Of a stretch of DNA of 64,000 nucleotides, positions 35,462 to 46,240 are shown in pieces. The position numbers and the translations under genes were made by a program. The notes beneath the pieces were generated by a model. That model saw only the letters and a list, made by a program, of their open reading frames with translations. It had not been told where the DNA came from and searched no databases. The stretch covers positions 62,001-126,000 of the forward strand of contig NZ_JASJOF010000002.1 of the NCBI RefSeq assembly GCF_030163795.1, given 5' to 3'. Positions within the stretch are counted from its first letter, which is position 1. Every line of letters begins with the position of its first letter. The stretch comes from Roseicyclus marinus (GTDB taxonomy: Bacteria; Pseudomonadota; Alphaproteobacteria; Rhodobacterales; Rhodobacteraceae).

Positions 35462-36199
35462 ATGATCTACCTGCACAAACTCCTACCCGCGCTCGCCAGC
35501 CCGATCATGGCGCTCATGCTCCTCACACTTCTCTCCCTCCTCACCCGCTCCCGCGCGGTGAAACTTCTCACCTTCTTCCTCTTCCTCATGACGACGAACC
35601 CCATCCTCGCCAACCGAGCGATCGCCTATCTCGAACGCGATTTTCCGCCGAAACCGCTCGCCACAATCGAACCTCTCGATCATGTGGTCGTGCTCAGCGG
35701 GATGATCCGCGCAGTCGTGACCGAGGATGGCACCCTGATCTATGAATTCGGCGAGGCCGTGGACCGGTTCGCGGCCGGGCTAAACCTGCTCGCATCAGGC
35801 CAAGCAGACACCCTCATCCTCACCCGTGGCCAGCTTCCTTGGTCCACCGGCCGCCCCGAGGGGGAGGTACTGCGCGACATCGCCCTTGCCCACGGCATCG
35901 ACCCCGAAAACATCCTCCTCACCACCCCGGCCCAAAACACGGCCGAGGAGGCGCAGGCCATCGCCGAAATGCTACACAACGGCGCGCGGATCGGCCTTGT
36001 GACCTCGGCCTTCCACATGCCCCGCGCGCTGCAGGTTTTTCGCAGCCAAGGCCTTGATCCCCGCCCCATCGCCGTCGACTACCGACAAGACTATGACGCC
36101 ATGACTTTCATGGATGTCATCCCCAGCGCTGCGGCCCTTGACGACATCTCCCTCTTCACCCGGGAAATGATCGGCCGCGCCTATTACGCGATCCGCTGA
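35462..36199 (+). CDS. YdcF/ElyC-like DUF218 protein
   Basis: A 245-residue inner-membrane protein. Two N-terminal hydrophobic segments (LPALASPIMALMLLTLLSLL and KLLTFFLFLMTTNPILANRA) are followed by a periplasmic DUF218 domain: HVVVLSGMIRA, DTLILTRGQ, a conserved acidic EGEVLRDIALAHGI, TTPAQNTAEEA and VTSAFHMPRALQVFRSQGL. Relatives (ElyC, SanA, YdcF) act in envelope or peptidoglycan and lipid-carrier homeostasis. I chose ATG 35462, where the membrane segment begins, rather than an upstream start in C-rich sequence. It converges on the NusG-like gene with 9 nt between stops. Confidence 0.85.
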   Translation: MIYLHKLLPALASPIMALMLLTLLSLLTRSRAVKLLTFFLFLMTTNPILANRAIAYLERDFPPKPLATIEPLDHVVVLSGMIRAVVTEDGTLIYEFGEAVDRFAAGLNLLASGQADTLILTRGQLPWSTGRPEGEVLRDIALAHGIDPENILLTTPAQNTAEEAQAIAEMLHNGARIGLVTSAFHMPRALQVFRSQGLDPRPIAVDYRQDYDAMTFMDVIPSAAALDDISLFTREMIGRAYYAIR

Positions 36200-36208
36200 A
36201 CTTCGCCC

Positions 36209-36721
36209 TCAGCCCTTGGCAAGCTTCTCTGCACTCACCTCGATGCGCGACTGGCGGCCCATGAAATCGATCAACAGATGCACCCGGTGCTGCGGATCGA
36301 CCGCCTCCACCTTGGCCAGGAAATCGACGAAAGGCCCCTCGCGCAGGATCACCTCCTCGCCCACGTCAAAGGGTGGCGGGGCCTCGCCCGTCAGGGCGTA
36401 GCGCTTGGCCATTTCCTCGACCAAACCCTTGGGCAAGGGCACGGGCCGCCCCCCGAAACTGACGATCCTTGCCACGCCATAGGTCGAATTGATCACCCGC
36501 CAGCCGCGATCCTCTGGGTTAAGCGCGGCAAAGACATAACCGGGAAAAACCGGCGCATCGACGGTCACGAACTTGCCTGCCCGCCGCACCGACCGCCGCT
36601 CGCGGGGGACAAAGGGCATAAAACCCTGCCGCTCCAGATTGATCACCGCCCGGTTCAAGCCGTTGGGCTTGAGCTGAACGAGATACCAATCCGCCGTTAT
36701 GCTGTCTTGCCTGTCGGACAA
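36209..36721 (-). CDS. NusG paralogue / RfaH-like transcription antitermination protein
   Basis: A 170-residue NusG-type protein. The NGN domain begins DWYLVQLKPNGLNRAVINLERQGF, with FPGYVFAALNPEDRGWRVINSTYGVARIVSFGG; the C-terminal KOW domain has FDVGEEVILREGPFVDFLAKVEAVDP. RfaH-like paralogues bind RNA polymerase at ops-like pauses and help long surface-polysaccharide operons to be transcribed. No ATG is in frame at the N-terminus: the TTG at 36721, with GCGGAG upstream, is the only reasonable start. It is the last gene of the minus-strand glycosyltransferase run, so it probably acts on that run or on the clusters at 1-28 kb. Confidence 0.88.
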   Translation of the reverse strand: MSDRQDSITADWYLVQLKPNGLNRAVINLERQGFMPFVPRERRSVRRAGKFVTVDAPVFPGYVFAALNPEDRGWRVINSTYGVARIVSFGGRPVPLPKGLVEEMAKRYALTGEAPPPFDVGEEVILREGPFVDFLAKVEAVDPQHRVHLLIDFMGRQSRIEVSAEKLAKG

Positions 36722-36776
36722 GATGCCAGTCTCCGCTTTCCGTCGCGCATCCCCGGCATGGCGAACCCGTTAGCTA

Positions 36777-37589
36777 CTAGCCACGCCCCACAGCTTCAAG
36801 CCCACGGGGCTCGACCCAAGCCTCGGCCACACCAACAGACCGCCGCTCGGCTACGAGCGCGAACTGGATCTGCCGCCACCCCATGCGCAGCTGCGCCATG
36901 ACCCGCCGCGCCCGGTAGCCAAACCGCGCGCCTGCCGATCGCGCCGCAAGGGGCGGCTTTTTCACCACGTCGATCAGGGATTTCGTCGGGATCGCCTGCG
37001 GCACGCCATAAACCTCGCAGTGATCCAGCTGCACCGACAACGCCGGATCGGCCTGCCAGCTCGCCATCCCATAGGTCGAGGAGATCAGCGCATCCGACGG
37101 TGCCCCCGCACGGCGTGCATGCTCCAATAGCTTCGCCGCCCCCGCGGGCCAGACCACATAGGCCGCCGATCCCGTCCGATCCTGGTAAAGCCTCCGGATC
37201 GGTGCCCCATCATGCAGCCGCCGTCCCATCAACTTCTTGCGCCCCCGCGCCTCGAGGCTGATGTGCTCGACCCCTGCCAATCCCACCACCGCCTCCAGAA
37301 AGGCCGGTAAGCTCGCTGCCAGAACCGCATCATCCTCCAGCACCAGACAGGGCGCGCCCAAGGACGCGACCCGCTCCCATGCCACCATATGCGAGGCGCA
37401 GAGCGCCATTTCCGTCACCCGCATCGGCCGCTGCCAACGGTGCCAGACCGGATCACCCTCGGACGGTTGCAAGGTGGCAGGCGTCACCGCCTCGACCCGC
37501 TCCCACTCCATGCCCAGCGCCGCCATCTGCGCTTCCATGAACCCCATCCGCTCCGTGGCAGAGGCCATGTTGATGATCAGCGCCCGCAT
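36777..37589 (-). CDS. Glycosyltransferase family 25
   Basis: A 270-residue LPS-type glycosyltransferase. It begins MRALIINMASATERMGFME, has the acceptor words MALCASHMVAWERV, the DxD-like metal site VLEDDAVLAASLPAF and the AAYVVWPAGAAKLLEHA region. The ATG at 37589 follows GAGGGCGGG, better than the ATG at 37610, which would overlap the preceding gene. GT25 enzymes add galactose or other hexoses to the LPS core or related glycans. It is one of three GT25 genes here. Confidence 0.85.
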   Translation of the reverse strand: MRALIINMASATERMGFMEAQMAALGMEWERVEAVTPATLQPSEGDPVWHRWQRPMRVTEMALCASHMVAWERVASLGAPCLVLEDDAVLAASLPAFLEAVVGLAGVEHISLEARGRKKLMGRRLHDGAPIRRLYQDRTGSAAYVVWPAGAAKLLEHARRAGAPSDALISSTYGMASWQADPALSVQLDHCEVYGVPQAIPTKSLIDVVKKPPLAARSAGARFGYRARRVMAQLRMGWRQIQFALVAERRSVGVAEAWVEPRGLEAVGRG

Positions 37590-37596
37590 CCCGCCC

Positions 37597-38628
37597 TCAG
37601 AATTCGCCATCGAAAATCCGCATGTATTGCGCGAGCACCTGCGGTTTGGTGAATTTCGCCTCCAGCGTCTCGGCCCCGCCCGCGACCAGCAGTTCCGCCA
37701 ATCCCGCCTCCTCGCGCACCCGCGTGATCGCCGCAGCCATTCCCGCCGCATCGTCGATCTCGACCAAAAGCGCGTCCTGCCCCTCGGTCGCGAACCAGCT
37801 CGGCCCCTCCGACCGGGTCGAGACGACCGGCACCCGCGCGTGCCACGCCTCCAAGATCACGTTGCCCAAAGGCTCATGGCGCGACGGCATGACATAGACA
37901 TCGGCCGAGGCCACGATATGCGTCGGCTCCTCCACCCAGCCGAAAAACCTCGTCCGCTCGGCGATCCCCAATTCTGCGGCCAGCGCGCGCAATTCCGCCT
38001 CCCGCTCGCCCGCACCGGCAAGCCAGAGCCAGGCACCGGGCACCAGGGCCGCGGCCCGGATCAACGTGTCAAAGCCCTTGCGCCCCACGAACCGCCCCGA
38101 TCCCGCGATGACAAAGGCATCCTCCGGCGTGCCGTGATCGGCGCGGCGCACGGGCTCGATCTCCACCTGGCGGGCGAAATTCGACACGACCGGCACGGGC
38201 TTTTGCCATCCCAGATCACGGCACGCCTGCGCGATGCCCGGCGTATTGGCCACGATCAGGTCGTTGTTGCGGAAATTCTTCAGATGGCGGGGATAATCCC
38301 CCAGCCGCGTCAGCTTCACCGCCCCCGGCGCATCGGGAACAAGGCGCGATGACCGCGACATCCACGCCATGATCACATCGGGTTTCCAGTCGCGCACCAT
38401 CCGCCGCACCCGCCACGTCAACAGGAGGCTCATGGGCGAAATGCGCCGGTAATTGCTTTCAAGGATCGGGCCCAGCTCCGCGATCTCGGCATGCCACATC
38501 CGCCCGGGTCGCGTGACGAACCGCTGCTCCATCCCCGCCTCGCCAAAGGCCTGGACAAGGTTGACGAAAAACCGCTCGGCCCCGCCATCCTTGCCGAAAT
38601 GCATGTGCAAGATGCGTTTCGCGCTCAT
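37597..38628 (-). CDS. Glycosyltransferase family 4
   Basis: A 343-residue GT-B enzyme. N-terminal HMHFGKDGGAERFFVNLVQAFGE, central DVIMAWMSRSSRLVP, donor domain AGSGRFVGRKGFDTLIRAAALV, and the nucleotide-sugar site YVMPSRHEPLGNVILEAWHARVPVVSTRSEG. It overlaps the paralogue upstream by 4 nt (ATGA), and the two are clearly related throughout, so they look like an ancient tandem duplication. It probably acts in LPS core assembly. Confidence 0.88.
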   Translation of the reverse strand: MSAKRILHMHFGKDGGAERFFVNLVQAFGEAGMEQRFVTRPGRMWHAEIAELGPILESNYRRISPMSLLLTWRVRRMVRDWKPDVIMAWMSRSSRLVPDAPGAVKLTRLGDYPRHLKNFRNNDLIVANTPGIAQACRDLGWQKPVPVVSNFARQVEIEPVRRADHGTPEDAFVIAGSGRFVGRKGFDTLIRAAALVPGAWLWLAGAGEREAELRALAAELGIAERTRFFGWVEEPTHIVASADVYVMPSRHEPLGNVILEAWHARVPVVSTRSEGPSWFATEGQDALLVEIDDAAGMAAAITRVREEAGLAELLVAGGAETLEAKFTKPQVLAQYMRIFDGEF

Positions 38629-39680
38629 CCCCTGCCCCCGCTCTTGTCCTTGGCGATCTCGTCGAAAAGGCTCAGGTAACGCGCCAATACCGCCTCCTTG
38701 GAAAACCGCTCCGTCAACGTCCGCGCCCCGGCCTCGGCCAGCCGCGCGCGCAATCCCGGATCAGCCCCCAGCCGCGCGATGGCTGCCCCCATGGCGGGCG
38801 CATCCTCGATATCGACAAGCATCATGTTGCCCCCGTCCACGCCATACCACATCGGCCCCTGGCTCCGCGTGGCGACAACTGGCAACCCCGCCGCCCAGGC
38901 CTCGAGTATGACATTGCCCAGCGCCTCGTCCCGGCTCGGCATCGCCAGCATGTCACAGGCCTGCAAGACGGGGATGATATCGGTCTGCCATCCGGCAAAG
39001 ACGACACGCCCGGCCACGCCCAGATCCTCGGCCAACTGGCGCAACTCCGCCTCTTTCGGCCCATCCCCGATGAGCCACAATTCGGCCTCCGGCGCATCGA
39101 CCATGGCGCGGATCAGCGTGTCGAACCCCTTGATCCAGACGAACCGCCCCACGGCGGCAACGCGCCCGCCCTTAGGCCTCGGCCTGTCGCGGATCGCGGG
39201 CGGCGCTTGCCCGCCGGTCTTGGGCGGCGGCGGAAAATTCGAAATCACCTCCGCCCGCCCCTGCCAGCCCTGGCCCCGGATGTGATCGACGATATCGGGC
39301 GTATTGGCCACCACCGTGTCCAGATGCCCGAAATGCCGGACGTGAAACGGGAAATCCCCCAGCCGCACCAATTTGACCCGCCCCCATGCGGGGATCAGCC
39401 GTGCGGTCGGCCCGCGCCAGCCCATGATCACATCGGGATCGAACTGCGCCATCCGCCGCCGCAGCGCCCAAAGCCGGATCAACGACACCGGATCGCGCCG
39501 CAGATAGGTGCCCTGATGCACCCTGCCCCGCTGCTCCAGTTCCGGCAACCAGACCTGCCCGGGTCTCACCGCGAATTCCTGCGCAATTCCCGCCTCGTGA
39601 AACCCTTGGGTGAGCCGCAGGAAAAACCGCTCCGTGCCACCGTCGCGTCCCATCATGACGTGAAAGATGCGGCTCACCAT
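38625..39680 (-). CDS. Glycosyltransferase family 4, paralogue of the neighbour
   Basis: A 351-residue GT-B enzyme parallel to 37597-38628: HVMMGRDGGTERFFLRLTQGF at the N-terminus, VGRFVWIKGFDTLIRAMVDA in the donor domain, and MPSRDEALGNVILEAWAAGLPVVATRSQGP at the sugar-nucleotide site. It carries a proline- and glycine-rich insert (PPPPKTGGQAPP) between the two domains that the neighbour lacks. It begins 6 nt after the GT25 gene upstream. Confidence 0.88.
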   Translation of the reverse strand: MVSRIFHVMMGRDGGTERFFLRLTQGFHEAGIAQEFAVRPGQVWLPELEQRGRVHQGTYLRRDPVSLIRLWALRRRMAQFDPDVIMGWRGPTARLIPAWGRVKLVRLGDFPFHVRHFGHLDTVVANTPDIVDHIRGQGWQGRAEVISNFPPPPKTGGQAPPAIRDRPRPKGGRVAAVGRFVWIKGFDTLIRAMVDAPEAELWLIGDGPKEAELRQLAEDLGVAGRVVFAGWQTDIIPVLQACDMLAMPSRDEALGNVILEAWAAGLPVVATRSQGPMWYGVDGGNMMLVDIEDAPAMGAAIARLGADPGLRARLAEAGARTLTERFSKEAVLARYLSLFDEIAKDKSGGRG

Positions 39681-39686
39681 CCCCGA

Positions 39687-40445
39687 TCACCGCCCCCTCG
39701 ACAGCGCCAGCCGCAGCCGGTAATTCGCCTGATAGCGTATCGTCCGCCAGACACGGCGCAGCGCCCCGTCGCGCTTGCCCATCTTCTTCCGGCTCTCGCC
39801 CACCGTGCCCTCGGGCGTTTCCTGTTCGCCAATGGCTATGGGCTGGGGCGCGATCATCGCGACCTTCAGACCAAATTCCCAGAAATGCTTGTGATCCTCG
39901 TCCACGGGCCGAAAGATCGGCGGCACGCGCGCCAATATCTTCTCCGCCCCCGCTCGCGTCAGCACATAGCCCAGCGTCGTCGACGGCACCCGGTCGGGCC
40001 GCCCCACCGATACCCCCAGCCCGATCTCATGCACAGCACTCAAGGCCACGGGCTTGAAGGAGAAAAGCTTCACCAGATCCCACGCCCCCGGCCGCGCCGC
40101 CAGATCGGCTTGCAACCCCGCGATCACGCCGGCCAGATCGCCCGTGACCCGCATGTCATCCTCAAGGATCACCGCCGCCTCGGCCCCGCCATCGCGCAGC
40201 CATTCCGCCGCCCGCACATGGCTCAGGTAACACCCGATCTCGGGCGCAACCAGATCATGCCGCGCGCGCCGCGCATTGGCCGCCGCGTCGTAAACCCGCG
40301 CGGTTTCCTCGGCACTCAGGGCCCGGCCATTCACCGCTGGCAACCGTTCCCACGCGACGCCCGCGCGGCCCAGTTCCTCGGCCACGCGCGCCAACCGGGT
40401 CTGGTTGGCATCCATGTTGATCACGTAGACAGGCCAGTCCGCCAA
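39687..40445 (-). CDS. Glycosyltransferase family 25, TTG start
   Basis: A 252-residue GT25 enzyme: WPVYVINMDANQTRLARVAE at the N-terminus, EIGCYLSHVRAAEWLRDGG, the metal site VILEDDMRVTGDLAG, and TLGYVLTRAGAEKILARVP. No ATG or GTG is in frame between the preceding sequence and the conserved YVINMD strand. The TTG at 40445, with GGGAG upstream, gives a protein of the usual length and is my choice. First gene of the minus-strand run; divergent from the GT25 gene at 40539 with 93 nt between them. Confidence 0.82.
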   Translation of the reverse strand: MADWPVYVINMDANQTRLARVAEELGRAGVAWERLPAVNGRALSAEETARVYDAAANARRARHDLVAPEIGCYLSHVRAAEWLRDGGAEAAVILEDDMRVTGDLAGVIAGLQADLAARPGAWDLVKLFSFKPVALSAVHEIGLGVSVGRPDRVPSTTLGYVLTRAGAEKILARVPPIFRPVDEDHKHFWEFGLKVAMIAPQPIAIGEQETPEGTVGESRKKMGKRDGALRRVWRTIRYQANYRLRLALSRGR

Positions 40446-40538
40446 TTCGCCCGCTCCCTTGCTTCCCTGTCCGGCTACCTCGTGCCTTGTGGCGCTGCAA
40501 GCTTTCGTGACAAGTATCCCGGACCCGGCACCTTGGCG

Positions 40539-41369
40539 ATGGCTGACCCGCGCATGACCGCACAGATCCCCGTTTACGTGATCAACCTCGACCGCCGCCC
40601 CGACCGGCTGGCGCGGATCGCGGCACATCTGGCGGATCGCGGCGTCAACTTCATTCGCCAATCCGCCTGTGACGCCGCCTCCGTCCCCGAGGCCGAGATC
40701 GCACGAGTTATCCACGCCCACGGTCCGCTCGGCCAACTGGGCCTTGGCGACCGCGCCTGCACGATCAGCCATACGATGGCTTGGGCCACCTTCCTCGGCA
40801 CCGATGCCTGCCACGCCCTGTTTCTGGAAGACGACATCTTTCTGTCGCAAGATATCGCTGCAACGCTGGCCTCGGACGACTGGATCCCGCCCAACTGCAA
40901 CGCCGTCAAGCTCGAGAAATTCAACGCAGGCACCTCGCGCCTCCTGCTCGCCCCCGAAATCGGCCAGACGCCGTCGGGCCGCGCGCTCCACCCGATGCGC
41001 TCGCGCCATGTCGGCGGCGGCGCCTACATCCTCAGCCGGGAGGGCGCGCGGCTCGCCCTGTCGCACCGGGGCCGCTACCGCGTGCCGATCGACCATTTCC
41101 TCTTCAACGACACGGTCTCCCCCATCCGCCGCGCGCTGGCGCCCGCCATCGTGGTGCCCGCCATGGCCACCCAACGCGCCTATGCCTACGAGAGCGACAT
41201 CGCCCCGCTGGGCAAGGCGATCCGCCCCAAGGGTTGGAAAAAACGCCTCCGCACGCTCCGGCGCGGGTTGAACGAGGTGAACCAGGCCCCCCGCCAGCTC
41301 TGGCAATGGGCGACGGGTCAGGCGCGCATCGTCGATGTCGCCTTCGCGGAAGACCCGCCGCAGCCCTGA
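40539..41369 (+). CDS. Glycosyltransferase family 25
   Basis: A 276-residue GT25 enzyme: IPVYVINLDRRPDRLARIAA, ACTISHTMAWATFLG, the metal site FLEDDIFLSQDIAATLASDD, and GGGAYILSREGARLALSH. The start is ATG 40539 (or ATG 40554); the much longer open frame upstream on this strand is an antisense shadow of the GT4 genes. It ends 4 nt from the Hint gene, tail to tail. Relation to the other two GT25 genes is evident but distant. Confidence 0.86.
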   Translation: MADPRMTAQIPVYVINLDRRPDRLARIAAHLADRGVNFIRQSACDAASVPEAEIARVIHAHGPLGQLGLGDRACTISHTMAWATFLGTDACHALFLEDDIFLSQDIAATLASDDWIPPNCNAVKLEKFNAGTSRLLLAPEIGQTPSGRALHPMRSRHVGGGAYILSREGARLALSHRGRYRVPIDHFLFNDTVSPIRRALAPAIVVPAMATQRAYAYESDIAPLGKAIRPKGWKKRLRTLRRGLNEVNQAPRQLWQWATGQARIVDVAFAEDPPQP

Positions 41370-41373
41370 GCGA

Positions 41374-42309
41374 TCACGCTGCCCGCACGATCCCCAACCG
41401 CGCCCGGATCGCAGGCGGCAACATCCTGGCCGAGGTCACGCGGGGCGCGGGATTCTCGATGATCTCCCGCTCCTCCCCCAAAAGCGCGACATATTCCGCG
41501 TAATTGTCGAACACCCGCCGCCCGGCATAATCGATATAGGTCTCGGCCGGCACGCCCTCGGCGAGGATGATGTCATGGCCCTCGGTCTCGATGTGATGCA
41601 CGACATAGGTCGCGCCCAGTTCGGCCACGGGAACCCGGTCGATCCCTGCCCCGTTCACCAGCGCACCGGCATTCACCAAAACGCCCGCGACCATCAGCGC
41701 ATGATCGGCCGTCACCACCAGATCGCGGTCAGGCACCCCCTGACCCAACGCGCCTGCGCGCACCCTGATCGGGCTGACACGTTCCGCCGGACCGAACAGG
41801 GTGGATACGATCTGGCGCAAATTGAAGCGCACGGCGACGACACGGCCATCCGCTGTCAGGACGGGGTCGCCCGGCCTCAGGCTTTCAACCGCCCGCACTC
41901 CGCCGGGCACGCCAATCGCTGTCCCCGACAGAAAACAGGCCGGAGCGTCTGACAAAGTTCGCGAATCCGTGTCATTTGCGAACGCCTTCAGTTCTCGTTC
42001 CGCCGTGGAATAGCTCACGTCATTGGCCAAGCCGAGGAGCGTATCGGGATTGGTCAAAAGCCCGTCCACCGTGAAAATGTAACAGGGCAAGCCCGCAAAG
42101 GTTGTCATGCCGACGTAGGTGGCCGTTCCCCCGTTCGGAATGCCGCTGACAGAACTCACGTTCGAGTTCAATCCGCTGATCGTGACCTGATCACCCGGCG
42201 AAATCGTGACGTCATCCACCACGGCCGTTATGGTCAAACTGCTTAATGCGCCTGCCGAGGTTTCACCGGAAGCACCGACTTGGACGTTGAAACGATAGGT
42301 CGTGGGCAT
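41374..42309 (-). CDS. Hint-domain (Hedgehog/intein) protein
   Basis: A 311-residue protein. Residues about 1-120 are strand-rich (TITAVVDDVTISPGDQVTIS, YVGMTTFAGLPCYIFTVDG). A Hint module begins at CFLSGTAIGVPGGVRAVESL with the nucleophile Cys, and continues with LRPGDPVLTADGRVVAVRF, the TADHALMV block (the TxxH motif) and YVHHIETEGHDIILAEGVPAETYID-like sequence. Rhodobacterales carry many such proteins; self-cleavage with release or linkage of the N-terminal part is suspected from the fold. No signal peptide. It stands alone, convergent with a GT25 gene. Confidence 0.85.
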   Translation of the reverse strand: MPTTYRFNVQVGASGETSAGALSSLTITAVVDDVTISPGDQVTISGLNSNVSSVSGIPNGGTATYVGMTTFAGLPCYIFTVDGLLTNPDTLLGLANDVSYSTAERELKAFANDTDSRTLSDAPACFLSGTAIGVPGGVRAVESLRPGDPVLTADGRVVAVRFNLRQIVSTLFGPAERVSPIRVRAGALGQGVPDRDLVVTADHALMVAGVLVNAGALVNGAGIDRVPVAELGATYVVHHIETEGHDIILAEGVPAETYIDYAGRRVFDNYAEYVALLGEEREIIENPAPRVTSARMLPPAIRARLGIVRAA

Positions 42310-42450
42310 GGTAACTCATCACTCGTTAATCTTGGGAACGGAAACCTTAGACAAGGACCGCCGCACCTGCAAACCCTGATCCCCTCGGGCGTGGGCGATC
42401 ATGGGATACCGGGCGTCGGCGCGACCACCACGGAGCAAGCCCCCAAATGA

Positions 42451-42474
42451 AAAGGGCGCCCGAAGGCGCCCTTT
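42451..42474 (-). terminator. Rho-independent terminator of the aconitase gene
   Basis: A 10-bp GC-rich stem AAAGGGCGCC/GGCGCCCTTT with a 4-nt TTCG-type loop on the minus strand, followed in that direction by TTCATTTG. It sits 22 nt after the acnA stop. Confidence 0.8.
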
Positions 42475-42495
42475 CCCATCCCAATCGTCTCGGCC

Positions 42496-45195
<2,700 letters not shown>

Positions 45196-45299
45196 GGAAG
45201 CCTCCCTTCATCCGGACATGTGGGGGTCGTCTGTCTGGCGTGGCGATGCCACCGGATCGCCTGTCGATCAAGGGCAAAGCAGCTGGCTGCGACATTATT

Positions 45300-45315
45300 G
45301 TATGCGATTGCATAC
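45300..45315. promoter_or_regulatory. Palindrome in the acnA promoter region
   Basis: GTATGC-GATT-GCATAC is a perfect 6-bp inverted repeat. On the minus strand it falls between a TTGCGG and an AATAAT hexamer, about 105 nt before the acnA start, the position of a repressor site over a promoter. The form resembles GntR-family operators; the regulator is unknown. Confidence 0.5.
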
Positions 45316-45452
45316 CGCAAGGGGGCAGATGGGGACTTTCGGGCAGAGCCGCGCAGACAACCCGACAGTCTCCGTCCTCGCCGGAAAGATCAACAAGGCA
45401 AGCATGGACAGATCATCGCGGCGGCACGCAGAGCACCACGCGCCTTGCCTGC

Positions 45453-45479
45453 GTCTTCAATTTTCCTTATCTTGAAGAC
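45453..45479. promoter_or_regulatory. Inverted repeat upstream of the toxin-antitoxin pair
   Basis: GTCTTCAA and TTGAAGAC are exact inverted copies separated by 11 nt, ending 17 nt before the antitoxin start. This is where a ParD-type antitoxin would autoregulate. CGGAGGT (45486-45492) is the following ribosome-binding site. Confidence 0.65.
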
Positions 45480-45496
45480 ATCCATCGGAGGTCCCC

Positions 45497-45751
45497 ATGT
45501 CCCAGACCACCACCATGACCGTGCGCATCAGCGGCGCGCTCAGCGATTTCGTCGCCTCGAACGTGGGCGAGAACGGGTCTTACGAGAATATCAGCGAATA
45601 CATCCGCGACCTGATCCGCCGCGACAAGGAACGCGTGGAGCAAGAAGCCTTCGACCGCCTAAAGGCCGAACTCACCCGCGCCTTCGCGGCCCCCGAGGAC
45701 AGCTATCGCCCCCTTACCGCCGCCGAGGTGATCGCGCGCAACCGCGGCTGA
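45497..45751 (+). CDS. ParD-like antitoxin (ribbon-helix-helix)
   Basis: An 84-residue protein with an N-terminal ribbon-helix-helix DNA-binding domain (TMTVRISGALSDFVASNVG, YENISEYIRDLIRRDKERVE) and a disordered C-terminal half that would wrap the toxin. It overlaps no gene; the toxin starts 4 nt after its stop. The inverted repeat at 45453-45479 is its probable operator. Confidence 0.88.
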   Translation: MSQTTTMTVRISGALSDFVASNVGENGSYENISEYIRDLIRRDKERVEQEAFDRLKAELTRAFAAPEDSYRPLTAAEVIARNRG

Positions 45752-45755
45752 CGCC

Positions 45756-46067
45756 ATGGCCATCCGCATCCAGGAGGCTGCCTCGCTCCGCCTCGACGAG
45801 ATCTACCGCTACACGCGCGACCGCTGGGGCGTCGAACAGGCTGACCGCTACATCACCGATCTTTTCGCCGCTTTCGACCGCATCGAAACCAGCTCGATCC
45901 TGTCACGACCCATCCCTGCCGATTTCGGGGTCACGGGTTTCTATGTCCGCCACGCACAGCATGTCATCTATTGGCGGCGGCTTGCGAATGGCGACATCGG
46001 GATCTTCACGATCCTGCACGCGCGGATGCACCAGATGGACCGCTTCCGCGACGACTTGGGTGCGTGA
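45756..46067 (+). CDS. ParE/RelE-superfamily toxin
   Basis: A 103-residue toxin of the ParE type: ASLRLDEIYRYTRDRWGVEQADRYITDLF, then the hallmark VRHAQHVIYWRRLANGDIGIFTILHARM. ParE toxins block gyrase; a RelE-like ribonuclease activity cannot be ruled out by sequence. Coupled to the antitoxin gene before it. Confidence 0.88.
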   Translation: MAIRIQEAASLRLDEIYRYTRDRWGVEQADRYITDLFAAFDRIETSSILSRPIPADFGVTGFYVRHAQHVIYWRRLANGDIGIFTILHARMHQMDRFRDDLGA

Positions 46068-46156
46068 GACATCGGGGCGATACCGTTAACACTCCGCCAA
46101 CATACACCCTCGCCCCGGAAAGCTTTCGTCAACAAACCTCAACACGCCACGCCCGT

Positions 46157-46229
46157 GTAGGATGCGCCTTCAGGCGCAATACCCCCGCACCCTCCAGCCC
46201 CATATGTCGGATGCGCCCGTCACGGCGCA
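46157..46229. repeat. Two copies of a short hairpin repeat
   Basis: GTAGGATGCGCC-TTCA-GGCGCA (46157-46178) and GTCGGATGCGCC-CGTCAC-GGCGCA (46206-46229) are direct copies of a REP-like hairpin, each with a perfect GCGCC/GGCGC stem. They lie between the convergent toxin and YebC genes and could also help to end transcription. Confidence 0.6.
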
Positions 46230-46240
46230 CCAAGCACCCC

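Noticed and set aside
39207-40538. Upstream extension of the plus-strand GT25 frame
   Set aside because: It runs opposite the GT4 and GT25 genes and has no glycosyltransferase features before the conserved start at 40539.
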